Below are positions 24,366-38,986 of a stretch of DNA of 64,000 nucleotides, piece by piece. Location: the NCBI GenBank assembly GCA_033980235.1, contig CM067072.1, forward strand, positions 32,649,759-32,713,758. Reading direction: 5' to 3'. The DNA comes from Diadema setosum (lineage: Eukaryota > Echinodermata > Echinoidea > Diadematoida > Diadematidae). A model generated the notes under the pieces. The model saw only the letters and a program-made list of their open reading frames with translations, made no database searches and was not told the DNA's origin. The position numbers and the translations under genes were made by a program. How positions within the stretch are numbered: position 1 is the stretch's first letter; every line of letters starts with the position of its first letter.

Positions 24366-24498
24366 AAGGATTCGCCACTGGTAGTCAAGGGTGTCGGTTC
24401 ATGTTCATGATTGGGGGAGTTATGACCAGCGAGGGGGAGTCGAAGTGACCAAGCGGGAGAGGGATGTCCAATATCTGCACTTTAGAGCATCCCGTAAT

Positions 24499-24540
<42 letters not shown>

Positions 24541-25300
24541 TGAGTTTTACATACATGGAAAAGTTAGGAAATAGCCCAGGTCAAGTCTTATTATTGGCAA
24601 TGCAAGGCATTTTGATGTAGACTAGTATATCAATATGTAAAGTAACACTGCAAAATCAATGATAGCTTTGATATAACGAAACGTAAAGGTATACATTCTA
24701 CATGACATTGCGCAACATTGCAGCGACTCTCTCTCTCTGCCGTTCAGATGTTCGGAGTACACTGCGCGCATCCTGCTTATATTCAGAATGCCAACCAGGA
24801 ATCACGCTGAATCACAATCTTTTGTCGGCTCCGGGCTTTTTGAAAAATGTTTCACACTATATACCTCTCCTCTTTAATCATATTATGGTTAAAAAATCTT
24901 ATGAAAATATCTTATTTCTTGACCACCCTTTCATGTCGATTTCAAAAGCAGTTTAATAACCCTTTCATAACCATTTTCCTAAGTTTTTTTTCTTTGTTTT
25001 TCAACCAGCAGATGGGGGAGGGGTAGTTACCACACTTCTCATTGTTATAATTATGTAAGAATATTATACGCTCGAATAACAACTTGTTCATTTTTGCAAT
25101 TTTTACCTTTTGTGCCATGGAAGAGAAAAACAAACGTGTTCACTCAGGCGTAACGTTTCCCATTTCATTGACGTACTAGGTTGATAGCCAATTAAATTAC
25201 CTTCAACATAATAATACCACCATTATTAGACAAATTGTTCATGAGATAGAAAACCTTGAAAAAGTGTTTACTTTCTTTTTATTTTATTTTTTGATGAGTG

Positions 25301-25332
<32 letters not shown>

Positions 25333-25364
25333 AAGAAATCACATGTGCGTTTTGTTTATTATAG
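24366..25364. other. Sequence just upstream of the first recognised RPTP exon
   Basis: A GT microsatellite (24,502-24,538) and a TA microsatellite (25,303-25,332) immediately before the acceptor of exon 1. No signal-peptide exon, TATA box or other promoter element was recognised. Confidence 0.4.
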
Positions 25365-25655
25365 CTCCATTTCCAGTAACAAATTTGACGGCTGATGGAA
25401 GTGTCTTAACATGGCATAAACCCCCGAATGTCGGCCAGGTAGTGTACCGAGTACAGTACAGTCTGTACCAGAGGAAAGCCTGCCCCGACCAAGAAAATAA
25501 CGTGAATCATCGTTTTGTGATTACCAATCAGACGAGATACCACCTGACCGACCTTCTACCATTGTCGATATACAATGTCTCGGTTGTTGCAGTCAACACT
25601 CTGAATGAAAGCAGCCATCCCTCTAATATTTCTGTCGAAAGCAATGGCACTTGGC
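25365..25655 (+). CDS. RPTP exon 1 in window: FN3 unit 1
   Basis: A 291-base exon, phase 1-1, with acceptor TTATTATAG and donor GTAAGT. It encodes one complete FN3 fold: PVTNLTADG at strand A, VLTWHKP at strand [10 protein letters not shown] at strand C, and the [15 protein letters not shown] core of strands E-F. Several NxS/T sequons are present. It is a close paralogue of the next exon, sharing SLYQRKACP and SIYNVSV. Because it enters in phase 1, at least one upstream exon exists; it was not recognised in the 25 kb upstream. Confidence 0.88.
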
Positions 25656-28600
25656 GTAAGTTTAACATTTTCATGAATGTATTTCGAAATATTATATATA
25701 TACCTACATCATACATAATGGATTCAATATCTGTTTGGTATAATTTGAAGACAACTTTCTGACTTTTTTGTTGTTCATCATGAGGGGTTTCGTAGGTGTC
25801 CACAATACCATGTGAGGGAGGGGATAGTATGGGAGGTGTTACGGCACTTTTGGGTAAATTGCACAACAACGATTGTAAGTGCAGATGGTTTTTGTCCCCA
25901 CCGAATGAGTTCGGTAACCTATTAAGGGGACTATGAAATGGCGTGTCTGTATGTGTGCGTTTTAATTTTGCAAATTAATGCGAATGCATGCAAATTTATG
26001 CATTTTTTTTTTCAAATTAAGCGAAAATGCTACTTCTACGTTTTAGACTGGATTTTTATTGTTTGTTTCATCTGATATCTGATTGGATGGGACTACCCAA
26101 CTTCAACACAGAATTCTGCAAGTCATTTATCATGCAAATTTATGCAAATTTATGCAATTTGTAATGATATTTACACAAATGCTTCTTCGACTTTTTAAAA
26201 TGGATTTTGACTTTCTTCGTTTTATCTGGTGGCTTGATTGGGATTACGAAACTTCAACACCGAATTCTGAAGTTAATTAATACCCCTCTACATCGCCACC
26301 CATGACAAAGACATAATTATGAAAGTGCCATGGCAGCACAGGAACTCAATACATTGACATATCTACAATCTGTATGCCAGAAAATTGCCCCCCCCCCCCC
26401 CCTTCACAAAATCACTGGCCCTGAACACTAGTCGTGCCAGGAACAATTATTTAATTGGAATTGAATTGAATTTATTTGTTCAGCTTAAAAAACAACAGAG
26501 AAAGACATTGATGAACAATCATGACAGACTGAGTAAAAACAGAACTTTGGAATACATAAAGCTGAAGGGAAACAGCCAACGAGGAATTCAAAAATTCCTT
26601 AAAAATCTTGAGTCAAAACCCAGATAATCAATTTAAAAAATACATTGATGGAAAATTATTTCATCTTTATAAAAAACGAGATGAACAAATATACAGTTGC
26701 AAGAGCAAAACAAAAAACAATACAGCATGATACACAAAACAATACATTTACATTACAAAGACAGTACAAACAATGTAAGTTACAATCATTAGATATGATA
26801 CATGTAATGCCAGCCAAGCATGTCAAGAACTTAGGAATGATAATTTTGTATAAAATTCTCCTTAAGTTTGCGTTTGAATACATTAAAAGAGGTGACTTTA
26901 CGAATATCATCTGGTATTGAATTCCATATAAGCGGACCTTGATAAAACACAGATTTCTGAAATAACGATGTTCTTACTTTTGGCACGTGAAATTTCTCAG
27001 CGTTTCTGGTATGATATGAATGAATATTGCAATCTACGGTGAAATAATGCATCAGAGAATTGGGTAAAAGCTTTTTATGCCGTAAAAACATAAGATTACC
27101 TAAAATATACTTATATCTATCATACAACGTTAAAATCTTTTGGGAATTAAAAATTGGTGAAGTGTGAGCTTAATAAGTTGAGTGGTTAATAACCCTTATT
27201 GCACGTTTTTGTAGTTTAAAAAGTCTGTCTAAATATATTTTTGCAGCACAACCCCCAAACAGAAAGTCCATATTCTAAAAGGGGCGCAATAATTGCATTG
27301 TATATCATTTTAAGAACAACAGTGGGTAAAGAGTTAAGTTGTCCCAATATTTTTTGAAATTTTATTGCATATAATAGTTATGTGATCTTTCCAAGTCAAT
27401 TTATCAATTGTGATTCCTAAAAATTGCAAAGATAACTCATGCTTAATTTCAGATCCTGCTAAGTAATATATCCTTGACATCAACATTTCTGTTGGTGAAT
27501 ATCATAAAATGTGTTTTACTTATATTTACTGATAATTTATTCAAATATAACCATTCAGAAATTATACTAAGCTCATTATTGACTATCATTTGTAATGTTT
27601 GGGGATCCTTATGACACATAAAAATACTGGTGTCATCAGCAAACAATATATATCTACAAACCTCAGACGTATTACATAAGTCATTCATATATAAAAGAAA
27701 TTAAAGAGGTCCCAAGATTGGCCCTTGGGGTACTCCACACTTCAATTCTTTAGTTTGAGATTGAAAACCATCCACAACAACATATTGCACTCTGTCGGAT
27801 AAATAACTGCTGAACAAATCTAAAACAATTCCTCTTATACCATACAAATACATCTTATTAAGTAAAATTTGAATGATCAAGACAATCAAAAGCCTTGCTA
27901 AAATCCAAAAATATGCCAAATAAAATTTCCTCATTTTTTATTGCACACATCACATTTTGAATAAAACTGATTAAGGCATGAGAAGTGGAGCGCCTCTCCC
28001 TAAAACCATATTGGTTAGAAGTGAATATATTGCACTCCTTGATAAAGAATAATAAACGAGCATAAATGCATTTCTCACAATTCTTTGATAAGAAAAAAAG
28101 ATATCGGACGGTAATTACTTAAAATCTCTTGTGAACCTTTAAAAAAACAAAAACAGGTATTACACGTGCTATTTTCAGTTTATCTGGGAAGACACCAACA
28201 TCTAAACACTTATTAAATATTGTACACAGAGGTTTACATATAAAATTAATAACTCTTTTCAAAAGACAAGGTAATTGCAATTCCATCTGAACCTGGGCTA
28301 GTATCATTCTTAAAATTCTTCACAATATCAACAATTTCATCAGGAGATGTTAGTTTAAAAAATGCAGACTTCTCATTTTCAATAATATATTTTACATAAG
28401 GTGACTTCTTATCAACATCAAACTTACGTTTCAAATCATAACCAACATTAACAAAATACTCATTAAAAACATCAGTAATTATATTCTTATCTGAAATCAA
28501 TTCATTTTCAACAATAATCTTATCCACACAGGATTTCTTTTATTTTTTCCCAAAGCCCTATCAATAACCATCCACGTTTTACTACTGTCACTTTTTTTTT

Positions 28601-31181
28601 GCCTGCTTGATTTTATTAACAACTTTGTTTCGTATTTTCTTATACACCATTCTCTATAATCAATTGGATTTTTTAAAACATAACTTACACAAACGTTTTT
28701 TTTTTTTGGGGGGGGGGGTAATTTTTTGAATTTCATCATTAAACCAAGGTGCACTTTTATTACTTTTACATACCTTTAAATCAAAACGTTTTAAAGGAAA
28801 ATATACATGATAATAATCTGAAAATACATTTATAAATTCATTATAAAAATCATTGGCATTAAGAAATGTGATATTCCACTGGAAACTATTCAAATGCTGC
28901 GCAAAATTAATTGTATTCATCTCACTGATTTCACGTTTATAAAAAACAAATTTTCTTTAAAAACATTAGAAATCTTATTACAAATACAATATATGGGAAG
29001 ATGATCACTTATATCGCATAAAAGAACTCCCGATGTAGATACATTCACATTCTTAAAAGGTTAATATTGAAATCGCCCATCAGATAAAACACTTTTTTCT
29101 TATTTTGTACAATTTGTAATAATTCACCTATAGCTTTCATAAAATCTTCAACACATTAATTACACATTGTAGGTGGTCTATACACAACTCCAAATAAAAT
29201 TCTTCGATGATTCATTTCAATCTCAGAATTATGTTTTCAATGTAATTATTGTTTACATCCAAATCAGTCCTTCGTTCAAATTTAACATTATTTTTAATAT
29301 ACAAACCAACTCCACCACCTCTCTTGAATTTACGACTATTTTCAAAGAAAGAATAATTATCGAGCCTGTACATATCGAGAGGTGAGTTAGCATTCAGCCA
29401 TGTTTCAGAAATTCCCATTATAGTCGGTGCAATATCAATTGAAGTTAAAAAAGAGTTTAAGTTATCAAAATTACGAGGCATTTTTCTAAAATTAAAATGA
29501 ATAAAACAAAGGGGAGATTCATTTTCTGTTGTAATCATCTTGGAATGTAAAACGCTGTTGAAATCTTTGGTGAAATAGTAATACTGATCACAGACATATT
29601 CGTTATCGCTAGCAGGAGAAATTTATTCATGTAGTTTTTTTTAAGTTCAGAGTTCACGCAAGAAAACTGGCATTGGTTGAATATATCAGAAAAAAAAATA
29701 CATTGAACAACAAGCAATACTCACTACATACAATTAAGATAAACTTCAAGAACTAAGAGCATGCATAGGAGAGGGTGAGAGCAAAAAGAGAGTCTGCTCC
29801 CAAAGAATGAATGAGGATGCATTGAGTATCAAGGAAATTCGATTGGTTCAACATATTATATGTATAGATATCAGTTTCCGAAAACAACATATTTTGTTTA
29901 AAGCTTTTTCATTTCAGTGACTGACCATATTCTCTTCCTCACAGTGGATCCATTGGTTGCTTTGACCAGCACGATGACTCTGCCATCACTGGACCACGCT
30001 GCACACAGTTTGTCATTTCTTTCTACTTCTTCTTTTGCTTTGGTCAACAGGAGGCGATTTTCTGCTGTGAGATCTTCCTCAATTCCTACATGAGTACCTT
30101 TTAGTCTTCTCCGGCTATTGATGACCGTGTCTCTGGTGCGGTAAGTGGTGAACTTGACTATGATGGCCCGTGGAGGAGGTTTTTCCCTTGCTCCTTGTCG
30201 TGAACTGGTGGTACGTGGGGCACCCACACGGTGAGACCTGTCAATCTCATGTCGTTGCAGCTTGATGTTCAGTTTCTCCAAGGCTAGATCAAGCATCACC
30301 TGGTCTGTATCCTCCTTTGGATTTTCCGGGATGCCATACAACCGCAGGCAGTTACGACGAGAGTATTGTTCAGCATCATTCATGTCTCGTTTCAGCTTGG
30401 CTATGTCGGCTGAGTCAAACTCGTGTTATTTTTGCAGTGACGTGATGACACTCGCTTTGGATTTCACTTCAGCCTCCAATTCAATCACCTTGCTTTCCGC
30501 AATTTCTAGCTGTTTTTGAAGCTTTTGCATTTCGTTGCGGACTGCTTCCACAAGGGAAACTTTGAACAACTCCTTGAACTGCTCACTACTGGAGAATTCT
30601 CTGACCTCTTCACTTATCTGTTCACAGAATTCAGAAGCATCAACACCAGGGGGAGAAACAGAAGAACATGATTTCTTTCGACCCCTGGTCCCTGGCACAC
30701 CGATTGATGAACAAGGCAGTTCACCACACTGTAAACAATGCAAGGTGTTGAATAGCCCCTGAAGTAATCACCCCTTTCGAAAATATTTGGGGAGTCTCGG
30801 GATGTGTGGTGCTCTAACACCTAAACAAATGAAGTAATTAAGAAGCGTGCATTCACACAACACTGCGAAGGTATATAGACACATAGTGTGCTGTACAAAA
30901 GTCAGAGTCCATGACATACTGGATGGCCGCTGCTAACACAACTTAGTAAGCACGGGACTGAGGCAAAAAGACAGTGAAACTGAATCCAAATGAGAAATAA
31001 GTAAATAGAGCACGTCTTTCCTTTCTTTGAACTTACATCCTCCCAGTTGGTACTACTTCATTCCAGAAGGTTCATCAATCTGTCATGCAAAACACACATA
31101 ATATTCAGAAGGTGGGTTTTCACCTAAGAAAATACGCAATTTGTGCTATTACTCCTGTCTCCTTGCTTTCCTTACTCTCCG

Positions 31182-31229
<48 letters not shown>

Positions 31230-34200
31230 TGATCACCTTAATTCTTACTCCTGAACGCTAAATCTCCTATGAATGCATCCTAAATAAAAAAGAAAGAAAT
31301 CCTGAGGTTTTTTTTTTCCTCAGGAACGGTTTATTACCCCCCCCCCTTTTTTTTTTAATGGTCAATCACACACTAGCAGTGTTCCTTTAACAAGCCTGTT
31401 GAGGATTCATTCTACACAAACTATATAGAAACATCACAGAAGATAATTTATACCCACGCCCTAGTACGCGTACGACGGCCTTATGTGAGAAACAAAAACG
31501 ATTTTGCATTTTCTCTGATTTATTGCTGTGTGTCGTTACCATGACAACGCAGTTCCCATCCTTTAACGAATGTGTCTTGTACGTCTTCACTCCATTACCA
31601 AAGTACGTGCCAACTATCGTGAACATCTGGCAAAAATTAAGGAAGCAATTTGATCTGCAAGATTTTGTCAGTTTGTTGCGATGATATATTGTTACCATGG
31701 CAACACACTAACCATCACATTTTAACAAATAGCGGGGGGGGGGGGGGGGCTAGCCGCTAACCCGAGTATCGCAGTCAATACACTTTCGCAATTTCCCTGT
31801 AAATTAAGGCTCCTTCTCCCTTTTGCTGGGAGAACCCCCCCCCCCCTAACGTACATTGGTTCTGGAGAAATGGAAATGTGATTCTCTTCCCTTCCCCCTT
31901 GTTTGTTCCCGCTCCAAACTTTCACCCCTCTAGGAATCCAAGGGGGCCTTCCTAAATATTGTCATGAACAGCTTATATTCCTCATCTATAAAGGTATTCA
32001 ATGTATGAAATATGCACTTCCCTTGCCCCCCCCCCCCCCCCCGGGGGGGGGGGGGCACTTTACCCACACTTACAACTTTGGGACCCTACCCACTAATAAT
32101 ACTTCTCACCAAGTTTGATTGTCTGAAATCCGCCAACTGGTTCTGAACAAGGTTCAAATGTGTTTTCCCCCTTGCCCCCACCAGTCTGCAAGGGGGATAC
32201 CCTAGGTTATCCCATAAACATGTGATAAACAAATTATATTCTTCAGCTATATATCCACTTACAACATATCTTTTGTGTAATGCTTTTTGGTTTGAAGCAA
32301 CAAAAAAAATTACCTATTTCCCCGAGGCGGGGGGGGGGGGGGGGGGGGGCTTCCCATGGGGGGCCACATGCCTAACATGAACAACCTTCGGACCCCACCC
32401 ACAAACTTTCACCCACATTATAGGGACCCAAGGGGGCTATCATGGGTCTTGCAATGAACAAACTATATTCTTCACATATAAAGGTATCTACATAAAGCAT
32501 ACCTAGACTGTATTCCTCTTGGGTCTGGAAAGAAGATTTTTAAAGTTTTCTCCTTTTTTTTTTCCTTGAGAGCTCTCTCCCTGGCCCCCTTGGGGCCACA
32601 TGCTCCACATGAACATCTTTGGGTCCCTTCCCCGTTAGCATGATCCCCACCAAGTTTGAGTGAAATTCGCCCACTGGTTCTGAGTAAGAAGATGAAAATG
32701 TATGTTTCCCCTTTGCTCTCCCCCCCCCCCCTTCAAACTTTCACCCCTTTAAAAACCCAAGGGGGACATCTTGGGTCTTGCCATAACAATCTACATTCTT
32801 CATATTAGATTAAAATTGTATGTGCTTACAACATATCTAGAGTGTATTGCTTTTTGAGAAGAAGATTTTTAAAGTTTACTCTTTTTCTCCCTTGAGATGC
32901 TCTCTCCCTGGACCCCCCCCCCCCCCGGGGGCCACATACTCCACATGAACCACTTTGGGTCCTTACACCTAAGGATGATTCCCACCAAGTTTGGTTGAAA
33001 TCTGCCCACCGGTTCTCGAAGAGAAGATGAAAGTGTAAACAGTTAATGCACGACGCAACGGACAACGGTTACCAAAAATGTGCCGTATAACAGAAGTGGT
33101 ATTTCCCCTCCCCCTTGATTGGCTCATTTGCATTTTTTTTTTCAAGTTGAAGGTCCTTTCAAAGTTTTGCATTTTTCGATGTTCTTTTTTTTCACAACTT
33201 AGTGATTTTGCTGTGCTCATCTTGTTTATAGAAACAAAAACAACAAAAGTTTACAGAAACGATTCTTTCTTGTAAATTTTAGAAAGTGCTATGACACTTC
33301 ACAGCGGCTCAAGAAGTACCCTGAACCTCCTACTATATTTCCAATGATTTACCTGCACATTTTGTTTAGAATTAAACACTCTTATAATAGCTTAGTCTTT
33401 TACACAGAACACCAATTCATCTTTCAAAATTATTTTTCATTTGATATCTTATCCACGTGAAAATAAGTGAGAGGATAGCACACGTATTACTACAATTGTA
33501 TTGCGTTTGCTTATTTCAGCATCATCTCCAGTAACTGATTTAAAAGCTGAAGGGAGTGTAATCACATGGAACATACCCGCCAACGCCTGCCCGGTAGAGT
33601 ACCGCGTGAGATTCAGTCTGTACCAGAGGAAGGCCTGTCCTAAGCCAAAACGTAAAGTGAATCATCAAGAAGTTACCACCAAACAGACGAGCTACAACCT
33701 GGCCGACCGTCTCCGTCCATACTCGATATACAATGTATCCGTTACGGCCGTCAACGCTCTGGAGGAAAGCAGCCATCCTACTTATATTTTTCTGGAAAAC
33801 AATGCCACTGGGAGTGAGTGCGTTTTTGTGGTAAACTTAAACTCACAATTAAAAAAATTCTTCGTTCGTAGAATCGAATGACATCTTTTCTGTAAGCTGT
33901 CATAACTTTTGATATTTCCTAACTTTCATGTCTCCTCATTTGATTTTTTTTGTGGGTATACCATGCTCTGTTTTTTTTTTTTTTTTTTTTTCACGTATAC
34001 GATGAGCTTGTGGCCTCTGCAAACAAGCAATCATGATTTGTTGTACTAAAATCGATGGAAAAATAACTTTGCAGATCACTCCTCCATATTTACGTATGTG
34101 ATTAGTTTACTTTTAACCTTGAAGTACAAGTGAAAGCAAATAATTCAATTGGCAATATACTGATTTTCAATATGAGATGTGTACCCTGTCAACTGCCCCT

Positions 34201-37200
34201 GGGCTATTACATATTTTCTCATGCTGTTCCTTGGGTCAATGAACTTTTGAACACCACGTCTGTCTATTTATTTTAATTCAATCTGTTATAAATGTCAATC
34301 CGTCTTTCTTCCAGGTCCCGGGACAGTCACTGGGTTAAACGCGACGTATTCCGACAAGTCGCCTTCAACACTTTTGTTTGTTTGGAACAGAATACAGTGT
34401 CAAGACATCAATGGCATCTTCAGATATTATTATTTGCGCGTATATACTATTTGGAATTGCACAAATCGAGAGTTTGGTAACCCTCTTGCAAAACACAGGA
34501 TTAATGCAACCGAGTCAACCTCACAGAGGATTCACAACCTGAGTCCCTGCACGGATTATTGCTTCAGGTTGAACGCCGTCGGCAACGCGAGTGGACCGGT
34601 TGTGCAAATAAAGGCAAAAACCCGATATATCGGTGAGATCGGCAAAACAGAATTCACCTTCATAACCTGACCCACACATTAACAATTTTGTATTGCCACT
34701 GCCTTTAATATCAAATTGGCGTGAAAGGGATGGTAATACTATATGTTTGGTTGAGAAGGGGATTCAGATTTTAACTTGACGCGAGATAATTAGAAGGCAC
34801 TTATTAGAGAGAATACAATTCTAAGAATTAAAAGTTTATTTGATGAGAACAGAGTTTAAAATGGTTAAGATATTCCAAAAAAAATAATAAGTATAACGAA
34901 ATAGTCCTAATAGAAGGTGGGACCCACCTTTAATCATATAAACTTTTAATTCCTCTTAGAATTTTGTATTCTTTTGGTATTTTGTATAAGTGGTTTCTTA
35001 TATTATTATCTCGCAAAAAAGAGTTAAAACCTGAAGCTTCATCTCGACCAAAACTACATCATTCCAAAAGAAAAATGCCTCGAACAAGTCCATTATCTAT
35101 TCATTATAATATGCATAATTATGCCGACATTAAAGCAGTTTGTCGTGACATTAACCTGTTCCTACAAGAGATTCTGAAATCCCATAAACATGGACACGTA
35201 ACGGTTTATCCTTATGTCACATGTTATTCACACAAATAAGCCCCTGTCATACTTGCCGGATTGACCCACCGTAGAAGAAACGGGCGAGATTTTCCTCATC
35301 CGCTGTTCAAATCATCAATCCGGTGGACAAAGTGTAAATTTTCCGTTTTAGAGGAGCGTATATACACTGTCTGGCGGCCGAACAAAACACACCTTGGGCG
35401 ATTGTATGCAGGACAGTGAAACGTGCGCAAATGCATGAGAAACGAATAAGAACCGCATGCCCACAGGACAGAACGCACGAGGAACAAATAGGTGACGCAT
35501 GAGATGTACATTGAACGTCAGAGAACCGTGCGTCCGACTTTAATGTGCTGTACATAGCCGTTCCCTCCGTTCCATTACTTGCAGCAAGGAGGCCTAGCAG
35601 ATGGAGACGCGAGGAAAACGACAAAGTACAGTACAGATACAGGAGAAAACACAGAACTATCGGACAAGGGTCAGACCGCGCTATCCGTTTTTGGCGAGAA
35701 AAAATTTTGTGCATGCACAAAGTTTTCTGGCAGCTCTAACGGAAATCAGCTGAAAATAACCGTCCTTCCAAAGAATAAAAAGGACATGAAACGCATTTTA
35801 AAGATATCAACGGATGCCAAAAATCGACATTCGTTTTTAACGCGTTTGCAATATCCGGCAAAGAGTGACAGGGGCATAAAGTGGAAATGCAGTGACATGC
35901 GCTAACGATTGTTAACTTAAGAACTTCTTGAGGTAAGTTGTAAATTGCATTTCTCGTTATTTTATTATGAGAATACCCATGCATATAGCATTATTGTTAT
36001 TTTGTCATAGCTGTTGAGCACTATATCCACATCCATTTACTCATTTTACCATTGTTATGAATATGCATTTGTGCAAAGTGGGTGTGGCCTGTTCGGCCCA
36101 CGTTGGAGCAGAGGATGGATTGAGAATGGGAACGATAGCGCTTGAGGCGAGGGAAGAATAAAGTTTTGTTGTTACTTATTAAGTCTGGTACGGTGGTGGT
36201 GTTTGTTGTCAGGAATGTGTGACGTGTTGTTGTTACACCAAATATTTTCCTCCCTTCCGGAATACCATGAAAACGCACACACGAAGTAAGAGGTGACAGA
36301 TATCATGACTTTTGTGTGGTCATTTCTTTTCCCATTCTCTTTGATATTTTTGACTTTTTAAGAAAGACATTTTCTAAATAAAGAGTTCCATTGCAAAATG
36401 AGCTAAGTGCCATTTTCAAATATTTCATAGTAAGTCCATCATCAGATAGGGAAAAAAATCTTTCCAGTAGTAATGCCCCACTTGTGACATAACAAAAAAT
36501 ATTCCAGAAGTTATGATAAACAAATCCTGTATTTTCTTAATATTTTCTTTGTTATTTAGCAGCTTTCATCACATATATTTCCACTTAACAGGAATGGAGT
36601 TAGCTCGTTTTCCGATGAAACTCTTCTATTTCAACCAAAGCGTGCAGCTGCTTGTTGAATTCCAGTTTTGAAACTTCTGAATTTCCTTTCCAGCCAATTT
36701 CTTTGGTTGGTCCGCTTCTTCGCAAATATCGTTCAAGTGTCGCCTTCCCACCGCCAGTCCTAACAGCGAATAGACGCTCTTGCTGCCCTTTCCCCAGACA
36801 TACCTCTTGAGAAACAGACCGCCATATCCTCTCTCACACACTCTCCTTTTCAATACTGCAATTCAATAGATATCTCAGTGTACATAGCACCCTTTTGTAA
36901 ATGAAGGGAGAAAATGCAAAGTCAAATACTTAAATAATAGTGCCTACTTTCACAACAAGACGTACTATGAAAAGGAAGATCACAACTTACTCTACATAAA
37001 TCAAAGAAAATGGAGATGATTGTAATTTTTAATTTCTATAAAAAGCTTACAAAGCTGGATTGCAGTTTTATGAAGTCTTATAAAAATAAGCACATGCAAA
37101 ATAAACTAATGTATACAAAAGGTATTGGCACTATATAGTGCGAAATGTATTAACACTTGATGAAAATGATTGAAAAAAAAATGATTGCTCGAAGTGTTAA

Positions 37201-38236
37201 ATAGATTTTCCAACAGAATTTGAATGCTGTAATTGACATTGCACAACTACATTACCGTTTTGGCTGTGTTTTGTGAATTCAAATATCCAAATGTTTAATT
37301 TGATTGAAATGAATACAAATTCGATCGGTCAAAAATGAATCTGAATGACGCATCGGCTGTGTGTGACCAAAACTTTATATGAATTAAATGAGCGCAGTTT
37401 GACTGGGAAACGTACGAAATGGACCGCGAGAAATCTATATTACGCTTTGGGAGCTGTTAAGACGTATTCAGTGTAAAACAAACAAACACACACACACACA
37501 CAAACACCTTCTTCAATTCGAATATATGTATTCAATTCAGTTATTTTCATTCTTTATTCCAACAAAACATAACAAAGAATAAATCAGGTATCATATCGTA
37601 GACATACACTCTACTGTGCAAAGGATAATTGATAGTTAACAACTAAAGCTACACAACTGCAATAAATGATGAGTGCCTCAGTTTTATCAAGACAGAATTT
37701 CAACTTGCGCCTAAAAGAAAACAAGGATGGATATTTTTATCCTGCCTGTATCTTCGAGATGCCGAAGAAGGGATCTGACAAGAAGAAGGGGTCTACTACA
37801 CAGTTCACCTTCACAAGAGACTCCATGGCATAACATTCAAGAGGAGGGCTCCACGTGCCGACATGGAGATCCGCAAGTTTGCCACAAAGATGATGGGAAC
37901 AGATGTCTGGATCAACACCAGGTTGAACAAGCACATCTGGTCTCAGGGAGTGAGGAGTCCCCCCTTCAGGGTCAGGTATAGGCTTGCCAGGAAGAGGAAC
38001 GAAGATGAGGACTCCCCACACAAGCTCTACACCCATGTTACACAAGTACCCGTCGCCTCATTCAAAGATCTGCAGACCGTGAATGTCGACAGTGAAGACT
38101 CAACTGGACAGTCCTGTCTCACTCCACAAACTCCAACCTCTTAAAGCAACACACAAAATGTAGCGATTGACCATTTGGATCTCTCTGTCAGAACACTCCT
38201 TGTCAACTGGTTATCAATAAATCAGTCTTTGATGCA

Positions 38237-38277
<41 letters not shown>

Positions 38278-38938
38278 TGCTTCAAGAATTCCAAAATCTA
38301 TAGGGCTGGTGTATATAATATGAATGTATTATGAACCTATACAGTTCTGACGAGGGGTGAATGAAACTCATCAGATCGCTTATGTAGTGGGATAATAAAT
38401 ATGAAAAGATTCGTTTTGTGGAAACATTGAATTGAAAATAAGGGGAAGTGTATTTGCATAGCGATTATTGGCATAAACTGATCCAGATTAAAGAAATAAA
38501 AATCTTTAATTCTTGAAATCTTATGTTTAGTAAATAATAGATCTGAATGTGAACGTGAGACGCCACGCCACAAACAATACGAAATTTTCTGTCGTTCAGA
38601 AAAGAGAAAATATTGGCAGGCGATTGGTGATCCCAGCAACTGTGTTGTTTTGAATGTTTTCTTAACATTCATCATGGGGGGGGGGGGGGGGGCGCTGTTG
38701 CATACAGGATGACACTCCCGACTCCCAATCGGAGGACACGAGTTTGAATCCCGCCCAATGCCTACGTCCTTGGACAAGATGTTTTTACCCGCAATGTCCC
38801 TCTCGACCCAGGTGTATAAATGGATACCTGGCAATGCTATGACAGAGTAATAATAATGGCAGGGCCCTCTGGTAGAGCAATGGCAGCACTGAAGAGGCTA
38901 TCCTGGATAGATAAGACCTTATTATTTTCATTGTATTA

Positions 38939-38986
<48 letters not shown>

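Larger units (their letters stand above)
26452..30760 (-). mobile_element. Decayed, nearly complete LINE with two ORFs (CR1/Jockey-like group)
   Basis: A minus-strand non-LTR retrotransposon in the intron between FN3 units 1 and 2. Read on its own strand it contains ORF1 (30,743-29,898), then ORF2 pieces with an apurinic-type endonuclease (29,538 to about 29,000), a linker, reverse transcriptase (about 28,500-27,450, including the FADD motif) and a C-terminal [11 protein letters not shown] region ending at 26,831. An AATTC-rich tail follows near 26,452-26,480. Multiple frameshifts and stops make it non-functional. The clade is not assigned; CR1/L2/Jockey-type is the nearest description. Confidence 0.88.

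Noticed and set aside
38690..38760. A functional tRNA gene
   Set aside because: The tRNA-like arms are degenerate and continue into a SINE body with an ATT tail.
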